64,000 nt of DNA from Pseudomonadota bacterium (GTDB lineage: Bacteria; Pseudomonadota; Alphaproteobacteria; Rhizobiales; Aestuariivirgaceae), in contig CAUJIO010000015.1 in the NCBI GenBank assembly GCA_963205315.1, positions 1-64,000 on the forward strand, read 5' to 3'. Under the pieces are notes generated by a model, which worked only from the letters and a program-made list of their open reading frames with translations, did not search any database and was not told the origin of the DNA. Shown one piece after another: positions 34,557 through 43,431 of this stretch. The translations under genes and the position numbers were made by a program. The first letter of the stretch is position 1. Every line of letters starts with the position of its first letter.

Positions 34557-35711
34557 ATGCCTATGACCGACGAGACCGACAGGACCTATCGCGACCTTGG
34601 ACCCTTCAGTGGCCTCGTCGCAGCCGCAAAGCGGAGGGGGCCGCTGTTCGGACGGGCTGCGCCGGGACCACGCACCCGCCAATTGGTGCGTGACGTGCTG
34701 AACTTTTCTATCGGTGACGAAATGCCCGAGGCGCCGCGCGTAGACCGCCGATGGACTGCCGAGGGTGTTGAAGGCGAGCTCGTCTCATGGTCTGTTGGTT
34801 TTGGCCCGCGGACCGATGCCATTCTCTTGAAACCAGCCGGAGAAACCGGGCCGCTGCCGGGCGTCGTGGCGCTCCATGATCACGGCTATTACAAGTATTT
34901 TGGAAAAGAGAAGATCGCTGACGGTCCGGACGGGCCGGTGGCAGAACTCGCGGCCTTCCGGTCCACCTATTACGAAGGGCGGGCGTTTGCGAACGAACTT
35001 GCCGAGCGTGGCTTCGCCGTGCTGGTGCCCGACACTTTTCTTTGGGGAAGCAGGCGTTTTCCGCTGGACGTGTTGCCCGAGATTGACCGGAAACTGGCTG
35101 AAGACACGGACCGCTACTTCCAGCTCCATTCTACGGACCCCGAGGTGGGGCGATACAATGGTGCCGCCTACCACCATGAGCATCACATCGAAAAATACTG
35201 CAGCCTCCTTGGCGCAAGCTTTGCCGGCGTCGTGGCCTACGAGGACCGCGTGGCATTGAACTACCTCAAGAGCCGGCCGGAGGTCGATGCAACACGCACG
35301 GGCTGTATTGGCCTCTCAGGCGGAGGTTCACGTGCTGCCCTCCTGCGTGCAACCTCGGAGGACCTCGCCGCCACGGTGATCGTCGGGATGATGTGTACCT
35401 ACGAGGAATTGCTCGACCGGTGCATCGCGCCGCATACGTGGATGTTTTTCCCGAAAGGCTGGAGCAGCCACGGCGACTGGCCTGATCTGGCTGCAAGCGG
35501 GGCGCCCTCTCCCCTCCTGGTCCAGTATCTGCTGGACGACACGTTGTTCACAGCAAATGGTATGCGTCATGCCGACGAGAAGTTGGCTGCGGCCTACCAC
35601 AGCGTTGGCGCACGGGCTACCTACAGCGGCTCCTTTTACCCCGGCCTGCACCGGTTCGACATCGCGATGCAGGAAGAGGCCTTCAAATGGCTTGAAGAAG
35701 CACTAGAGTGA
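34557..35711 (+). CDS. Dienelactone hydrolase/acetyl-esterase-type alpha/beta hydrolase
   Basis: A 384-residue cytoplasmic hydrolase. The oxyanion-type GVVALHDHGYYKYFGKEKI, the nucleophile elbow GLSGGGSRAALL (Ser about 247) and the terminal GLHRFDIAMQEEA with the catalytic His are seen; the acid is probably the Asp of LLVQYLLDDT. The family contains carbohydrate esterases and enzymes of unknown substrate. It is monocistronic, with an AT-rich 5' region. An ATG two codons downstream is an alternative start. Confidence 0.75.
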   Translation: MPMTDETDRTYRDLGPFSGLVAAAKRRGPLFGRAAPGPRTRQLVRDVLNFSIGDEMPEAPRVDRRWTAEGVEGELVSWSVGFGPRTDAILLKPAGETGPLPGVVALHDHGYYKYFGKEKIADGPDGPVAELAAFRSTYYEGRAFANELAERGFAVLVPDTFLWGSRRFPLDVLPEIDRKLAEDTDRYFQLHSTDPEVGRYNGAAYHHEHHIEKYCSLLGASFAGVVAYEDRVALNYLKSRPEVDATRTGCIGLSGGGSRAALLRATSEDLAATVIVGMMCTYEELLDRCIAPHTWMFFPKGWSSHGDWPDLAASGAPSPLLVQYLLDDTLFTANGMRHADEKLAAAYHSVGARATYSGSFYPGLHRFDIAMQEEAFKWLEEALE

Positions 35712-36535
35712 AGTCCGCCAGCATATCCTCTGTCCGCCTACCGCGCATGGTATGGCGCTTATCCTCGTCCAACCCGGCTTTGAGCTTCGCCAAACTCCGA
35801 AGAAAGACCTCTCCGTCAAACGTAACCAGATAACTGACAGCGAACAGGTCTCCAACTTCTCGAGGAGATCGAAAATTGCCAGATGACGCGCAAACTTCTG
35901 GCACGCCGCAGAAGAACGACTGCACTCTCGGGGAGTGAACAATCACAAAACGGCACATCCACCACTGTCGGATCTCAATTGACGCTAAGTCACCGAAATT
36001 TAATTGTACCGACACGACGATCTGGAGGAAGGCTGTGCTGCGTTCAGCATTTTCTGAGCAGTACCGGTGGCCGCCCCACCGCGGAAGGCGAGCACCAAGA
36101 ACAGCAATGAGTGAGCACTGGCCGCTTGCCGGATAGGATCATCGGCACAGGTGAGTATGGTATCTACGAAGCCGAATTGCTGACTGGCGACCTTCACCGG
36201 ATCGCTGTTGCCGCCCACCCAGCCTGGGCAGGCCATTTCGAATATGGCGATACCGTCCTTTTCCTTGGGCTGAGGCCATATGTCTTTGCGAGCCTCCACC
36301 TCTCCGAACATCTGTTGGTTCAAACACCAAGCGAGGCTTACGATAGCCGGATTGATACCTGGGGTCTGCAAGCAATCAGGATATAGCCGGTACCTGAACA
36401 ATAATCGCAGTTCTCATTCGTGCCACGACAGAAGCATCGGTTCATATCATGAATCATCCTCTCGCCGCGACCCGGCCAGCGCCACCCGGGAAGCGGTGTG
36501 ATAATGACGATCTGACGAGACGATCCTTATTGAGT
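35712..36535. other. Gap, one weak plus-strand frame
   Basis: The 820 bases between the hydrolase and the IS481 relic hold no recognised gene. A plus-strand frame at 36111-36386 (91 codons, containing RIAVAAHPAWAGHFEYGDTV) is protein-like but has no family I know and may be a relic. The rest has low-quality overlapping frames. Confidence 0.4.
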
Positions 36536-36705
36536 TTATAGCTTTTCTCTGAGCGCTTCGTAAGGTGCCTTTCCATTGAAGGCGCCATGAGGTCTGGAGA
36601 GATTGTAGAAGCGCTCCCAGTGGGCGAGCTTTTCCTCGAGATCGACGTCATCCTCCCAGCCCAATAGGGCTATCAAACGGGATGTCTCGCAAGACCGTAG
36701 ATTTC
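36536..36705 (-). mobile_element. IS481-type transposase, internally deleted remnant
   Basis: The minus strand encodes the C-terminal integrase tail EEKLAHWERFYNLSRPHGAF, NGKAPYEALREKL, with a stop at 36536. Immediately upstream lies the transposase leader (36649-36702), which is shared with the other remnant at 40121-40174, joined just after its ATG. Almost the entire coding region between start codon and tail has been deleted. Confidence 0.75.
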
Positions 36706-36758
36706 TACACTCGACCCAACCGGCCGCCCAATGGCTCTAGTCAGTGGAAAAGTGACAA

Positions 36759-38141
36759 TCAGAGCGTCTTTTTGAGGTGATACGACTTGGGGCGAGTCAG
36801 GTTCTGGAAACCGATCACAGAGAGCGAACCACCCTTCCCGGTCTCCTTGCAGCCGGTCCAGCAAAGGGCCGGATCGAGATAGTCCGCACGGTTCATGAAC
36901 ACCGTCCCGGTTTCAACCTCGCGGCCGATACGGGCAGCACGCCGAGAGTCGGACGTCCAGAGCGAAGCGGTCAGCCCGTAGGGACTGTCATTCATCAGAG
37001 CAAGGGCTTCCCCGTCATTCTTCACCTTCATGATCCCGACCACGGGGCCGAAGCTTTCCTCCTTCATGACGCGCATCGAGTGATCAACGTCGATGAGAAC
37101 CTGTGGGGCCAGATAGGTGCCGCCATCATCCTGCGGGAACAGCTTCGCATCGATCAGCGGCCTGGCGCCAGCGGCGATGGCTTCGGCCGTCTGCGACCGA
37201 ACGGTTGCCGCGAAGCGCTTGTTGGCCATGGGCCCAAGAGTCGTCTCCTGCTCGAGCGGATTTCCGAGCTTGTAGGCAGAGACGAAGGCCACTGCTTTCT
37301 CGACGAATGCGTCGAACAGGCTCTCGTGAACGTACACGCGCTCAATGCCACAGCAGCACTGCCCCGAATTAAAGAACGCGCCGTCCATCAACGTGTCGAC
37401 GGCGGCATCCAGATTGGCGTCTTCCATCACATAGCCAGGGTCCTTGCCGCCGAGTTCGAGGCCGAGGCCGGCAAAGGAACCCGCCGCCGCGCGCTCGATT
37501 GCCCGCCCGCCCTCCACCGAGCCGGTGAAGTTGATGAAGTTGAAACAGCCATCGGCAATCAGCTGCGAGGTAACGTCATGCGTGAGAAAGAGGTTGACGA
37601 AAACATCCTCGGGAATCCCGGCCTCCACAAAGGCGCGCACCATGCGTTCTCCGACCAGAAGCGTCTGCTGTGCATGCTTGAGGACGACGGTGTTGCCAGC
37701 CATGAGGGCCGGCGCAACCGTGTTGATCGCCGTCATGTACGGGTAGTTCCACGGGGCAATCACGAAAACGACGCCATGTGGTTCGCGCTCGATGCGGCGT
37801 TCGAAGGCGCCGCTTTCCTCGATGACCAAGGGCTTCAGGCTGTCGGCGGCGATCGACGCGAGATAATTGGACCGTTCGTTGAAGCCTCTGAACTCGCCGC
37901 CATAGCGGATCGGCCGGCCCATCTGCCAGGCGAGTTCCGGCACGACTTCGGAGGCCATCTCGTTCAGGCGGCCAACCCCCTTCAGCACAAGCTCCACGCG
38001 CTCATCGAGTGGCCGCCGTGACCACGCCTTCTGCGCCTGCCGCGCGCGCGCCACTTTCGACTTGGCGGCCTCGAAGCTCATGGCTTCGCGTTCGGCAAAC
38101 ACTTGCCCATTCACCGGGGAGACACACTGGATCATTGCCAT
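36759..38141 (-). CDS. Aldehyde dehydrogenase
   Basis: A 460-residue ALDH-superfamily enzyme. The conserved Asn132 (APWN), Glu229 (LELGGKDP) and the Cys262-264 run with the nucleophile probably Cys263 (GQCCCG) are all intact, as is the C-terminal KETGKGGSLSVIGFQNLTRP. It is on the short side, as in succinate-semialdehyde and related dehydrogenases, with a FINFTGSVEGG NAD-site. The triple cysteine is typical of several Ald families. Next upstream is the P1-peptidase fragment; both sit between two IS481 relics. The substrate is unknown. Confidence 0.9.
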   Translation of the reverse strand: MAMIQCVSPVNGQVFAEREAMSFEAAKSKVARARQAQKAWSRRPLDERVELVLKGVGRLNEMASEVVPELAWQMGRPIRYGGEFRGFNERSNYLASIAADSLKPLVIEESGAFERRIEREPHGVVFVIAPWNYPYMTAINTVAPALMAGNTVVLKHAQQTLLVGERMVRAFVEAGIPEDVFVNLFLTHDVTSQLIADGCFNFINFTGSVEGGRAIERAAAGSFAGLGLELGGKDPGYVMEDANLDAAVDTLMDGAFFNSGQCCCGIERVYVHESLFDAFVEKAVAFVSAYKLGNPLEQETTLGPMANKRFAATVRSQTAEAIAAGARPLIDAKLFPQDDGGTYLAPQVLIDVDHSMRVMKEESFGPVVGIMKVKNDGEALALMNDSPYGLTASLWTSDSRRAARIGREVETGTVFMNRADYLDPALCWTGCKETGKGGSLSVIGFQNLTRPKSYHLKKTL

Positions 38142-38208
38142 CTTTGGTCACTCGTATGGTTCTTTCATCTTCTCTTATAGAACGAAACCATGGCCAGACA
38201 ATTGGGCA

Positions 38209-38736
38209 TCAAGCAAAGAGTCTGCCAAGTTCCAGCGTATTGATCGCCCTGCACAGGTGGCCTTTCGGCTTGAACGCTGCCACGTCCTCACCCGCTACGA
38301 GTGCGTTCACAACCGCCTCATTCACGGCTTTCACCGCCGCCAGGTGGACGTGGTCGAGGTACTCCATGTTCAACTCGGGCCTACTCACCCTGGGCGGGGA
38401 AAGCTGAGGCATCGGGGATAGGTTGGCCACCGAGAGAGCGGGGAAAATGTCGCCGGAGTTGTTGCCTCCGGGTGTGCCGGTTCGGCCAATGCCAATTTCC
38501 GCGCGCCTGGCGACGTGCCGGAGCGACAGGCTGGAGAGGGGTGCATCCGTCCCCACGATGACGATGATCGAACCCGTTTCCTTCTCAAGCAACCGGCCTC
38601 CCGTCAGAAACGTCCCGACCGGCTTTCCGAGAATGTTCAGCAAGGGGCGGCAGCCAGCTTCAGTGAATGGGCCGGCGTATTCGGTGACGCCAAGATGACC
38701 ACGGCACTTCTCGACCGCCTCACCCATCACTGCCAC
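38209..38736 (-). pseudogene. P1 (S58, DmpA-type) aminopeptidase, C-terminal fragment
   Basis: About 175 codons with the second half of a DmpA-type peptidase: [40 protein letters not shown] and AVNEAVVNALVAGEDVAAFK. DmpA enzymes are about 340-370 residues and self-cleave before an internal nucleophile. Here roughly the first 180 residues are missing and the open frame upstream is unrelated, so this is a truncated relic despite a possible ATG at 38736. Confidence 0.75.
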
Positions 38737-38852
38737 ATCCTCGAAACCGGGAACGACAGCTTCCCCTTCAGGGCCAGTTCAACAAAACCAAAAACCAGAA
38801 AGGAGAAACCCCTCACTTGACGCGCGGCCAATGACGCCGCACAAACCATAAA

Positions 38853-38900
38853 CCCGGGTCACTTCTCAATGAAAATCCCGGGTCAACTCTCAGTGCAAAT
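38853..38900. repeat. Tandem 24-base repeats resembling an IS21-type terminus
   Basis: Two adjacent 24-base units starting CCCGGGTCA, at 38853-38876 and 38877-38900, agree at 19 of 24 positions. IS21-family elements carry multiple short direct repeats with GGGTCA cores as transposase binding sites near their ends. No istA or istB follows here, so this is an orphan end. A decayed istA fragment lies 10 kb away at 48.9-49.3 kb. Confidence 0.5.
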
Positions 38901-39027
38901 CAACAGTCTCTTGTCAACAACCGAGTCAAATAAGATAACAAATTTTCATACTAGCTTGACACCAGACTCTCTTGCCAGAGCGAGTGGAATGCAAACTCCA
39001 CTCCGATGCGTTTTTCTTGCCTTAGTT

Positions 39028-39267
39028 TCAGCTTCGCGCCAGGTATGCGGCGATATCGTCCTTAAGACGCAAGCGACGCTTACGAAGGTCGACTTCAACA
39101 AGTTGCTCCACCGGTTCGATGTTGGACTCGGCTCGATGCACGCGATCGTTGACCTCATCATACTCACTGAGAAGCCGGGCAAAGTGGGCATCGGAAATCT
39201 TCAGTTGGTATATCCGGTCCATTTGACCCGGAAACTCTTCAGACAGGGTATGCGGCGTGTTCGACAA
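39028..39267 (-). CDS. YdcH-family (DUF465) small protein
   Basis: A 79-residue, highly charged, helical protein (DRIYQLKISDAHFARLLSEY, then DEVNDRVHRAE and KRRLRLKDDIAAYL). This is the YdcH/DUF465 pattern: small coiled-coil proteins of unknown molecular role, common in alphaproteobacteria. An AAGGAGG ribosome site lies upstream. The next gene downstream on the plus-strand map is the Rnk-like gene, in the same direction. Confidence 0.85.
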   Translation of the reverse strand: MSNTPHTLSEEFPGQMDRIYQLKISDAHFARLLSEYDEVNDRVHRAESNIEPVEQLVEVDLRKRRLRLKDDIAAYLARS

Positions 39268-39318
39268 TTCAACCTCCTTATGAGAGCACAGAATAGAATC
39301 TATTGAGGTAACTGGAAA

Positions 39319-39720
39319 TTAATCCGCAGGACAATCCTCAACTGTCACTACCTTCAGCCAGCGCGACTGACCTGCCCGATCTGTCCATTGCATAATCTGC
39401 CCCTCTGACAGCCCAATGAGCGCAGTGCCAATTGGCGACAGGATCGAAAGACGGTCCTGTATTACATCCGCCTCCTCAGGATAGACGAGTTGCATCCTAT
39501 GGTCGGCGCCTTTGTCTGTTGTAAACCGAACGATCGAGTACATCATTACGACATTGGGAGGAATTTCGTCAGGCTGGCAGATTTCCGCCCGCTCCAGTTC
39601 GAATAGAAGCTCGTCTGCAATATCCGGCAGTCTGTTCGCAGAGCCGCGAGCAAGCTTCGATAGCTGCAGCTTGTCTGCATCGCTGATGAGAATGGGTGGG
39701 CGCGAAATGTCGCTGTTCAT
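39319..39720 (-). CDS. rnk: Rnk-like nucleoside diphosphate kinase regulator (GreA/GreB C-terminal fold)
   Basis: A 133-residue protein with an N-terminal short coiled coil (SDADKLQLSKLARGSANRLP) and the C-terminal FKBP-like GreA/B domain (MQLVYPEEAD, LSILSPIGTALIGLSEGQIM). Rnk binds RNA polymerase and influences nucleoside diphosphate kinase levels. The ATG at 39720 has TGCCTCC upstream on the complementary strand (GGAGGCA). It precedes the YdcH-like gene on the same strand with 51 bases between them. Confidence 0.88.
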   Translation of the reverse strand: MNSDISRPPILISDADKLQLSKLARGSANRLPDIADELLFELERAEICQPDEIPPNVVMMYSIVRFTTDKGADHRMQLVYPEEADVIQDRLSILSPIGTALIGLSEGQIMQWTDRAGQSRWLKVVTVEDCPAD

Positions 39721-39871
39721 GGAGGCAGGTCCCGTACTGGATGATCTGGCAAAAAAAACAGAGCCCCGGTTTCGCTCAGTGAGCGAAGCCGAGGCCTAAG
39801 AGCCAAAGATCAGCCGGGTGAATTCCAAGACCTCAGACATTGGACGATGGTATGTTGATGCACTGGTGATT

Positions 39872-40174
39872 TCAATAGCGCAGTGATTCCGCCTCCTTCC
39901 AACAACTTGAAGGAACAGTCGACATTGGTGGCGCAACTTTCCCGAATTGTGCTTCGCGGAACTGCACAACATGCGCATCAAGGGCCGCCTTCCAGCGGTA
40001 GAAACTGGCCCGGCCGCTGCCGAAGTACCTGCAGGTCCGGCCGACATGCCCGGTCTCCTCGGCATGCTTCAGGATCCTCAACCTGCGCTGAATCTCGCGA
40101 TCTTTCTGGGTCGTCGCAGACATCCTCCCAGCCCAATAGGGCTATCAAACGGGATGTCTCGCAAGATCGTAGAT
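39872..40174 (-). mobile_element. IS481-type transposase, 5' remnant
   Basis: The minus strand encodes MSATTQKDREIQRRLRILKH, then AEETGHVGRTCRYFGSGRAS and FYRWKAALD, the DNA-binding start of an IS481-type transposase (start codon at 40121-40123). After about 50 residues the match ends and the frame degenerates. Its leader (40121-40174) agrees with 36649-36702 at 53 of 54 bases, so both come from one element family. Confidence 0.8.
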
Positions 40175-40192
40175 ATCGCAGATATCTATGCG

Positions 40193-40477
40193 TCAGCACA
40201 CCGGGCGCGCGGGCAAACGTCCCCTCAAGATCGGCCGGGACATGGACTGAGACACGATGCGGCCTGCCTCGTCGAGGGTGATGCGGAAGGTGCGGCCCGA
40301 ATAGCTGAAGGCGAGGCAGTGCCGTCCCGCATCGGCACCCACACCCCTTTCATGGTGTCCCCTGATTGAGCCGTACCGCATCAACGCCGGCACCTCGGCA
40401 GGATCGAGACCGAAAGCGCGGCCCAGCAGAACGGCATCGACGACATAGCCGTCCGCCGTCCGGGTGATGCCGCTCAC
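40193..40477 (-). CDS. DUF6522-family small protein
   Basis: A 94-residue protein (VDAVLLGRAFGLDPAEVPAL, GIGADAGRHC-like region near HERGVGADAGRHCLAFSYSG, then FRITLDEAGRIVSQSMSRP). I recognise the pattern of DUF6522 proteins that accompany denitrification and cbb3 oxidase clusters. It overlaps the ccoS start-proximal gene by 4 bases as the last gene of the operon. Molecular function is unknown. Confidence 0.75.
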   Translation of the reverse strand: MSGITRTADGYVVDAVLLGRAFGLDPAEVPALMRYGSIRGHHERGVGADAGRHCLAFSYSGRTFRITLDEAGRIVSQSMSRPILRGRLPARPVC

Positions 40478-40677
40478 GCCGCCGTTCCCTTCGTGCCCCC
40501 CGCTGCAGCGTCACGGGCACCCTTCCTCTCACGTCGCTGCGCCTCGTGCTGCAGGACGACCCGCCAGGCTGCGCCATCCAGATCGGAGAACTGGTCGTTC
40601 CGGAGCGCCCAGAGGAAGGCGGCGAAGCCGGCGAGCCCCATGGCGAGCGAGATGGGGATCAGGAGGAGCAGGATCAT
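40474..40677 (-). CDS. ccoS: Cbb3-type oxidase assembly protein CcoS
   Basis: A 67-residue protein with one N-terminal transmembrane helix (MILLLLIPISLAMGLAGFAA) followed by FLWALRNDQFSDLDGAAWRV, the CcoS signature. CcoS is needed to insert haem b and CuB into the cbb3 catalytic subunit. The ATG at 40677 overlaps the DUF2189 gene by 4 bases (ATGA). The Cu-P-type ATPase ccoI and ccoG/H, which usually neighbour ccoS, are absent. Confidence 0.88.
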   Translation of the reverse strand: MILLLLIPISLAMGLAGFAAFLWALRNDQFSDLDGAAWRVVLQHEAQRRERKGARDAAAGGTKGTAA

Positions 40678-41477
40678 GGCCGCACCTCCCCGCACCACAC
40701 CGCACGATAGGCATGCCACGTGGCGTGGCCGAGCACAGGGAAGACAACCACCAGGCCGAGCAGACCCGTCGCGAGTGACAGAAGCAGGCCGCAGCTTACG
40801 ATCATGCCCCAGACCAGCACGGGCAGAAGGTTCTGTGCCGTCATGGCGAAGCTCATGCCCATCGCCGTCAGCGCATCGCGGCGTTCCTCCATCATCATGG
40901 GCAGGGAGAACAGGCTGATGGCGAAGGCAAAGCTGGCAAACAGCGCGCCGACCAGCCCGCCTACCACGATCAGCGCCCAGCCGCGCGGCGAGGTGAGCAC
41001 GTTGTGCAGGGCATCCGCCGCACCCGGAAAGGGGCTGAGCCCGAAGAAGAGCGCATAGAGAAGATCGGCAGCCCTAAGCCAGAACAGGACGAGAAGTCCC
41101 AGCAGCAGCCCGGCATAAGCGATCTGCCCGCCGGACTCGATGTGCGGCACGAGCGTGGCGGCCATCCCGGGCCTGCCTCCCGCCGCAAGAATATGGCTCT
41201 TGCGATAGAGTCCAAGCGCCATGAACGGCCCCACGATCAGAAAGCCCGCCATGGCCGGCAGCGCGAGATAAAGCAGGCCTGCAGCCCGCAACACAAGCAG
41301 CACGCCCGCCGAGAGGGCTAGCAGCACGAGGCCATGGCCGAGGCTGGACCACAGCCCGGTTCTGAAATCCCGCCAGCCTGCGCGCAGCCACTGGAACGCG
41401 GCGGACGGCGGAAGATGGCGGGCAAAGGCGGCCGGTGGCCGGCGCGGGGGTGTGAGACGTGGAAGTGGTTCGAGCAT
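40674..41477 (-). CDS. DUF2189-family membrane protein
   Basis: A 267-residue integral membrane protein with about six helices. The start PPSAAFQWLRAGWRDFRTG and GFLIVGPFMALGLYRKSHIL are the DUF2189 pattern. Its role is unknown; DUF2189 genes often sit with cytochrome oxidases in alphaproteobacteria, so a role in oxidase assembly or membrane organisation is inferred. It is 11 bases downstream of the 54-residue membrane protein gene. Confidence 0.85.
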   Translation of the reverse strand: MLEPLPRLTPPRRPPAAFARHLPPSAAFQWLRAGWRDFRTGLWSSLGHGLVLLALSAGVLLVLRAAGLLYLALPAMAGFLIVGPFMALGLYRKSHILAAGGRPGMAATLVPHIESGGQIAYAGLLLGLLVLFWLRAADLLYALFFGLSPFPGAADALHNVLTSPRGWALIVVGGLVGALFASFAFAISLFSLPMMMEERRDALTAMGMSFAMTAQNLLPVLVWGMIVSCGLLLSLATGLLGLVVVFPVLGHATWHAYRAVWCGEVRP

Positions 41478-41488
41478 GTCCTGTTCCC

Positions 41489-41653
41489 TCAGCAATCCGG
41501 CGTGGCGGGTGCGTGGCCCGCGGCCGGCGTGACGCAAGCGGGCTGTGACTGGTACGCCACGGTGATCAAATGCACATTCGCGGCAGCGAATGCCGCAACG
41601 GCCAGGATGGCGCCCAGGATCGCGAGGCGCTTGTGCAGGCGATCCCTGGTCAT
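41489..41653 (-). CDS. Small single-helix membrane protein of the cbb3 operon
   Basis: A 54-residue protein: a basic N-terminus (MTRDRLHKRLA), one hydrophobic helix (about 11-32) and a short C-terminal tail with two cysteines (QPACVTPAAGHAPATPDC). The start overlaps the ccoP stop by 4 bases. I do not recognise a family. Position and size suggest an accessory or assembly factor, and the cysteines could bind copper or form a disulfide. Confidence 0.7.
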   Translation of the reverse strand: MTRDRLHKRLAILGAILAVAAFAAANVHLITVAYQSQPACVTPAAGHAPATPDC

Positions 41654-42522
41654 GGTGCAGCCTTGGCCAGACGCGATACATAAAGTGCCAGAAGATGGAT
41701 GTCGGCCGGCGCGAGGCGGCCCTTCCAGCTCGGCATAACGCCCTGGCGCCCGTTCTGCAGCGTCGTCAGGATGTCGGCGCGGGTGCCGCCATAGATCCAC
41801 TGGTCATCCGCGAGCGACGGGGCGCCGGTGCCGAGCCCTCCCCGCCCGCCCTCGCCATGGCAGGCCGCGCAATTCTCGGCGAAGATCTTGCCGCCCGCAC
41901 TGGCCGGATCGGCCTTGCCGGAAGACAGCGCCAGAACGTAATCGGCCACCGCCGAGATCTGCTCACGCGTCAGTATGCCGTCGCGTCCGAAGGCAGGCAT
42001 CTGCGACGAACGTGTGTCGGGGTCCGTGCTGTTGATTCCGACACTCACGGTTTCCGCCACGGTTGCGGGATCGCCGCCCCACAGCCAGTCCTGGTCGGCG
42101 AGGCTGGGGAAGCCCGGGCCACCGGTACCGCCGACGCGGTGGCAGGCCGCGCAGTTGTCGGCGAACAACCGCGCCGCCGCGGGCATGGCCATGCCCATCA
42201 CGGCCTCGTCAGAGGCGAGCGATGCAAAGTCGTCTCCCGCGAAGCGGCTCCGCCAGCTGGCGCGGCCGTCCGCGATCGCCTTGAAGCCTTGCACCGCTTC
42301 GCCCTCCTGCGTGAGGCCGAGAAGGCCGGGCGTGTAGCCGTGACCCGTCGGCCACGCCGGAAGCAAGATCCACATCACCGCCGAAATGACGACCGTGATC
42401 AGCAGCACGACGATCACGAAGCGCGGAAATGGCGTGTTGAGTTCGCGGATGCCATTCCACTCGTGCCCCGTGGTCTCGTATCCAGTGACGGGATCGACGA
42501 TCTGCCGGTGCCCACCGCTCAT
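41650..42522 (-). CDS. ccoP: Cbb3-type cytochrome c oxidase subunit III, dihaem CcoP
   Basis: A 290-residue membrane-anchored dihaem cytochrome c. One N-terminal helix (RFVIVVLLITVVISAVMWIL) is followed by two class I haem sites, FADNCAACHRVGG and FAENCAACHGEGG, each with a downstream Met region (SSQMPAFGR and VMPSWKGRL). It passes electrons from soluble cytochrome c to CcoO. The N-terminus (DPVTGYETTGHEWNGIRELN) is the canonical CcoP interaction motif. It overlaps ccoQ by 4 bases. Confidence 0.95.
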   Translation of the reverse strand: MSGGHRQIVDPVTGYETTGHEWNGIRELNTPFPRFVIVVLLITVVISAVMWILLPAWPTGHGYTPGLLGLTQEGEAVQGFKAIADGRASWRSRFAGDDFASLASDEAVMGMAMPAAARLFADNCAACHRVGGTGGPGFPSLADQDWLWGGDPATVAETVSVGINSTDPDTRSSQMPAFGRDGILTREQISAVADYVLALSSGKADPASAGGKIFAENCAACHGEGGRGGLGTGAPSLADDQWIYGGTRADILTTLQNGRQGVMPSWKGRLAPADIHLLALYVSRLAKAAP

Positions 42523-42701
42523 GACCGGGGCCCTCCCTTAGGGCTCGTGTCGGGGGCAAGGATCGAGCGTGCCGCGCGCTCATAGCCAGCCTTGCGCGAC
42601 GGGAGATAGGCGATCGCAGCCACAATCACGAAGAAGGCCATCATCCAGAACAGTCCGAATGTCTTGGCGAGGTAGACGAGCGTGTCATGGGTCATGGTCA
42701 T
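42519..42701 (-). CDS. ccoQ: Cbb3-type oxidase subunit IV, CcoQ
   Basis: A 60-residue single-helix protein (LAKTFGLFWMMAFFVIVAAI, then YLPSRKAGYERAARSI). CcoQ stabilises the interaction of CcoP with the CcoNO core. The ATG at 42701 overlaps the ccoO stop by 4 bases; a second ATG two codons downstream is also possible. Confidence 0.9.
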   Translation of the reverse strand: MTMTHDTLVYLAKTFGLFWMMAFFVIVAAIAYLPSRKAGYERAARSILAPDTSPKGGPRS

Positions 42702-43426
42702 TCTCCGTCCGCCGGCGGCTGGTCATGGGCAATCGCCGTCAGCTGTCCGAGCGACTGGATATAGGCCACCAGCGCATCCATCTCGGTCACGCGAGCCACG
42801 CTGCCGTCGAAGTCGCGGACCACGATCTTCTCGCTGTAGCGCTCCTTCACCCCGGCCGCTCCATCGCTGTCGGGCTGGGACTGCGCTTCGGCGTCGCGCT
42901 CCGCATCGGCGATCATGGCGTCGGTATAGGGCACGCCCAGCCGCCGCATCGTCGCGAGCTCCGGACCAAGACCAGACGTGTCGAGCGGCTCCGACAGCCA
43001 GGGATAGGCCGGCATGATGGAGGCCGGAACCACGGCGCGCGGATTGGTGAGATGCGCCACGTGCCAGGCATCGGTGTATTTTCCGCCGACGCGCGCGAGA
43101 TCCGGTCCCGTGCGCTTCGATCCCCACAGCATGGGATGGTCGAAGGCGGATTCCCCCGCACGCGAATAGGGCCCGTAGCGGTCAATCTCGTCGGCGAGGC
43201 TGCGCACCATCTGGCTGTGACAGGCATAGCAGCCCTCGCGCATGTAGATCTCGCGCCCCGCCAGTTCCAGCGGCGTCTGCGGCCGGAGGTCGGCGGGCCG
43301 CTCGACGGTCTCGCCGATGGTGAACAGCGGCGCGATTTCGACGAAGCCACCGATCGAGGCCGCGATGATGATCCCCAGCACGAGGCCGGTCGAAAGCTTC
43401 TCGAGGTTGTAATGAAGACGCAGCAT
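42698..43426 (-). CDS. ccoO: Cbb3-type oxidase subunit II, monohaem CcoO
   Basis: A 242-residue membrane-anchored cytochrome c. An N-terminal helix (LEKLSTGLVLGIIIAASIGG) and the haem motif GCYACHSQMVRSL are followed by the axial Met region (PASIMPAYPWL). It relays electrons from CcoP to the CcoN haem b. The start at 43426 lies 5 bases after the ccoN stop; open frame further upstream only covers ccoN. Confidence 0.94.
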   Translation of the reverse strand: MLRLHYNLEKLSTGLVLGIIIAASIGGFVEIAPLFTIGETVERPADLRPQTPLELAGREIYMREGCYACHSQMVRSLADEIDRYGPYSRAGESAFDHPMLWGSKRTGPDLARVGGKYTDAWHVAHLTNPRAVVPASIMPAYPWLSEPLDTSGLGPELATMRRLGVPYTDAMIADAERDAEAQSQPDSDGAAGVKERYSEKIVVRDFDGSVARVTEMDALVAYIQSLGQLTAIAHDQPPADGE

Positions 43427-43431
43427 GCCGA

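Noticed and set aside
38209..38736. Intact short P1 peptidase
   Set aside because: Only the C-terminal half of the family is present and the first residues after the ATG do not match it.
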